The notes below the pieces were generated by a model. It saw nothing but the letters and a program-made list of their open reading frames with translations, had not been told where the DNA came from and did not search any database. A DNA stretch of 34,701 nt from Cytophagaceae bacterium (GTDB lineage Bacteria; Bacteroidota; Bacteroidia; Cytophagales; UBA9547): assembly GCA_027488865.1 (NCBI GenBank), contig JAIYAU010000023.1, forward strand, positions 1 to 34,701, given 5' to 3'. The position numbers and the translations under genes are program-made. This document shows, in pieces, positions 34,464-34,701 of this stretch (the first letter of the stretch is position 1; each line of letters starts with the position of its first letter).

Positions 34464-34701
34464 TTACTTTTGAATAATACAGATTACGGAAAGGCCAATT
34501 TTTCTTCCTAATAGCCAATCTATTGCTTTTACTATAGGTACAAGTTTATTATAAACCTTCATTTGGCCTACAGGAATAGTTTTGTTTTTCATGAGTTTTC
34601 CACTTACATACCAGCCTAAAATGCCTACAGAATTAAAGTAAAATCGTTTTATCAACCTTCCTTTGTCAAGCATAATTGTTGATAATGTATTTATTGTATA
34701 C
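34464..34701 (-). CDS. Probable SAM-dependent methyltransferase, C-terminal part (cut by window edge)
   Basis: The reading frame is open from the stop at 34464 to the end of the window (at least 79 residues), so the gene begins outside. An internal Met at 34673 is not likely to be the true start. The visible part (SVGILGWYVSGKLMKNKTIP, YNKLVPIVKAIDWLLGRKIG, ending LSVICIIQK) resembles the C-terminal tail of class I SAM-dependent methyltransferases that occur in envelope glycan gene clusters. The catalytic Rossmann part is not in view, so the call is tentative. Confidence 0.55.
   Translation of the reverse strand, partial: YTINTLSTIMLDKGRLIKRFYFNSVGILGWYVSGKLMKNKTIPVGQMKVYNKLVPIVKAIDWLLGRKIGLSVICIIQK

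Overview
The window is AT-rich DNA from a member of the Bacteroidota, most likely a Cytophagales-type gliding, polysaccharide-degrading bacterium. The reasons are: a GldA/GldF-type gliding ABC transporter; two proteins with type IX secretion (T9SS, Por) C-terminal sorting domains; promoters of the Bacteroidota form TTG-N17-23-TAnnTTTG; a dimeric (alpha2) type glycyl-tRNA synthetase; the Bacteroidota GlmU-like nucleotidyltransferase; and 7TMR-DISM receptors. No rRNA, tRNA, CRISPR array or intact IS element was seen. The identification rests on reading motifs by eye; no database search was run.

Layout. 1-459: gene-free DNA with a direct duplication and AT-rich short tandem repeats. 460-3161: tightly packed three-gene cassette ending in an ATP-dependent DNA ligase-like protein; its two partners are not recognised. 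3163-4806 (minus): gldF and gldA. 5002-9562 (plus): a 7TM-DISM receptor ending in an IS1595-transposase-like zinc ribbon, then a TPR histidine kinase. 9563-11134 (minus): GlmU-like nucleotidyltransferase and ribosomal protein L31 type B. 11331-12452: DNA polymerase III delta' subunit. 12711-24958 (all plus): a putative chitin-utilisation locus with a GH18 enzyme, two outer-membrane beta-barrel proteins, two paralogous surface lipoproteins, a half-length receiver protein, a second 7TM-DISM/zinc-ribbon receptor, and a large T9SS-secreted GH18 chitinase. 25255-26614: ECF sigma factor, small membrane protein, gamma-carbonic anhydrase. 26766-28715 (minus): a T9SS-secreted PKD-domain protein. 28716-29488: gene-poor gap. 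29489-34701: glyS, a TPR membrane protein, class II fructose-bisphosphate aldolase (minus), and the 3' end of a probable methyltransferase (minus).

How it may work together (inference). The 12.7-25 kb block looks like a glycan-degradation locus without SusC/SusD: a secreted multi-domain GH18 enzyme would attack chitin outside, lipoproteins and barrels would bind and import products, the second GH18 would trim them, and the 7TM/zinc-ribbon protein could sense substrate at the membrane and act on DNA directly. The two 7TM-DISM proteins with an exapted transposase DNA-binding module, and the three-gene ligase cassette, are the most unusual items in the window.
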